A DNA stretch of 64,000 nucleotides from DATBHW01 sp035307385 (lineage in GTDB: Bacteria; Chloroflexota; Ktedonobacteria; Ktedonobacterales; DATBGS01). Both the position numbers and the translations under genes were made by a program. Each line of letters begins with the position of its first letter. Within the stretch, counting starts at the first letter, position 1. The DNA lies in the NCBI GenBank assembly GCA_035307385.1, contig DATGID010000080.1, positions 1-64,000 of the forward strand, written 5' to 3'. Below, piece by piece: positions 63,507 to 64,000 of the stretch. Under the pieces are notes generated by a model. That model was not told the origin of the DNA, did no database searches, and saw only the letters and a list, made by a program, of their open reading frames with translations.

Positions 63507-64000
63507 CTACGCCGGGACTTTCTCGACAATCTCGCGCAGGCTGCGCACCACATCCTGGTTATTGAGGGGCCTGGACTCCTCACGCCAGGTAGCCGTCGCC
63601 TCTGACAGAGCGGTTCTGATCTCTTCGGGGAGTTCGCTGATCGATGCATCTGGGGAACCGAACTCAGGATGATCGGCGTACATCTTCTGCCGATATTGGT
63701 CGTTGCGCTCAGTTACGCTGGCAGGGCGTTCGATGAAGCGCCCGATCTCGCGGAACTGGTCATCAAAGAAGACGAAGACCGGAATGGAGCGAAACTTTCC
63801 CTCTTTGAGATACTGATCGATCAAATCCAGGTTTTGATCGCGAAGGAAGACGCGCAGGTTGAGCTTGCCGCTTTCCGCAGCGATGCGGCCAAGAATGGGC
63901 AAATTATTGATCACATCGCCACACCAGTCTTCGGCAATGACGAGGACATTGAGGGGCTGCGGCAGATTTTTGAATGCGGCCACATCGGCGGGGTCGAGCG
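63507..64000 (-). CDS. Thioredoxin-family protein, 5' end outside the window
   Basis: At least 164 residues; the frame is open past 64000 and reads LDPADVAAFKNL at the edge, so the true start is upstream. A GTG at 63983 is not needed. The core LVIAEDWCGDVINNLPIL is a thioredoxin-like active site with a single Cys (WCGD), followed by IPVFVFFDDQFREIGRFIERP and the cis-Pro in RSIPVFV. The last 60 residues are helical. Relatives are called thioredoxin family or DUF proteins, with no known partner. First seen gene of the minus-strand run. Confidence 0.85.
   Translation of the reverse strand, partial: LDPADVAAFKNLPQPLNVLVIAEDWCGDVINNLPILGRIAAESGKLNLRVFLRDQNLDLIDQYLKEGKFRSIPVFVFFDDQFREIGRFIERPASVTERNDQYRQKMYADHPEFGSPDASISELPEEIRTALSEATATWREESRPLNNQDVVRSLREIVEKVPA

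Overview
This is a GC-rich (about 60%) bacterial chromosome segment packed with short operons. It has T-box control of valS, long perfect-palindrome terminators, sigma70-type promoters (TTGACA/TATAAT-like), a type 2 IPP isomerase, a DUF1858-Mrp fusion, TIGR00300 and cox-type maturation genes. Together these suggest a Gram-positive-like soil bacterium, most likely Chloroflexota, perhaps class Ktedonobacteria. The taxonomic call is inference from gene content. No rRNA or ribosomal-protein marker is present.

Layout. 1-5126: a two-component system plus ABC exporter operon on the minus strand, bracketed by decayed IS5-type remnants. 5127-10275: a GT9 glycosyltransferase behind a 58-bp AT-rich palindrome, rhodanese, SufU, a PIG-L deacetylase, a uracil-DNA-glycosylase-like protein and a MOSC protein. 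10366-16201: PEP carboxykinase, then thiolase, alpha/beta hydrolase and an acyl-CoA mutase whose active-site residues are of the isobutyryl-CoA type. 16389-20645: a reductase-like protein, a PadR-controlled drug-type ABC exporter, PspC and a DUF1772-like protein. 20649-23816: T-box leader and valS. 23841-38713: membrane proteins, an MFS carrier, IPP isomerase, four very hydrophobic glycosyltransferase/YfhO-type proteins and a methyltransferase. Two convergent gene pairs here overlap by about 120 nt. 38720-41515: sensor kinase, DUF1963 and GNAT operon. 41709-41968: tRNA-Arg(CCG) and tRNA-Lys(CTT), convergent. 42037-46884: comEA-comEC and an MFS exporter. 47005-49365: a TIGR00300 protein and the Mrp fusion. 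49765-53313: pyruvate dehydrogenase-type E1alpha, E1beta and E2, without E3. 53415-56385: small proteins and an acetyltransferase behind an unexplained structured leader. 56389-64000: thioredoxin-NHL protein, two XdhC-type proteins, CoxE-like VWA protein, esterase, MoxR ATPase, PPOX, SelW-like and a partial thioredoxin-like gene.

How it fits together. Central carbon genes (pckA, thiolase, mutase, pdhABC) make or use acetyl-CoA, acyl-CoAs and PEP. Rhodanese, SufU and Mrp point to Fe-S and sulfur trafficking. The XdhC/VWA/MoxR block resembles the maturation half of a molybdenum hydroxylase (CO or xanthine dehydrogenase) locus whose catalytic subunits are not in the window. The glycosyltransferases beside an IPP isomerase fit polyprenyl-phosphate-dependent envelope glycosylation.

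The strongest candidates for something undescribed are the two-hairpin leader at 55306-55560, the 58-bp palindrome at 6500-6557, and the recurrent loop-less palindromes at gene ends.
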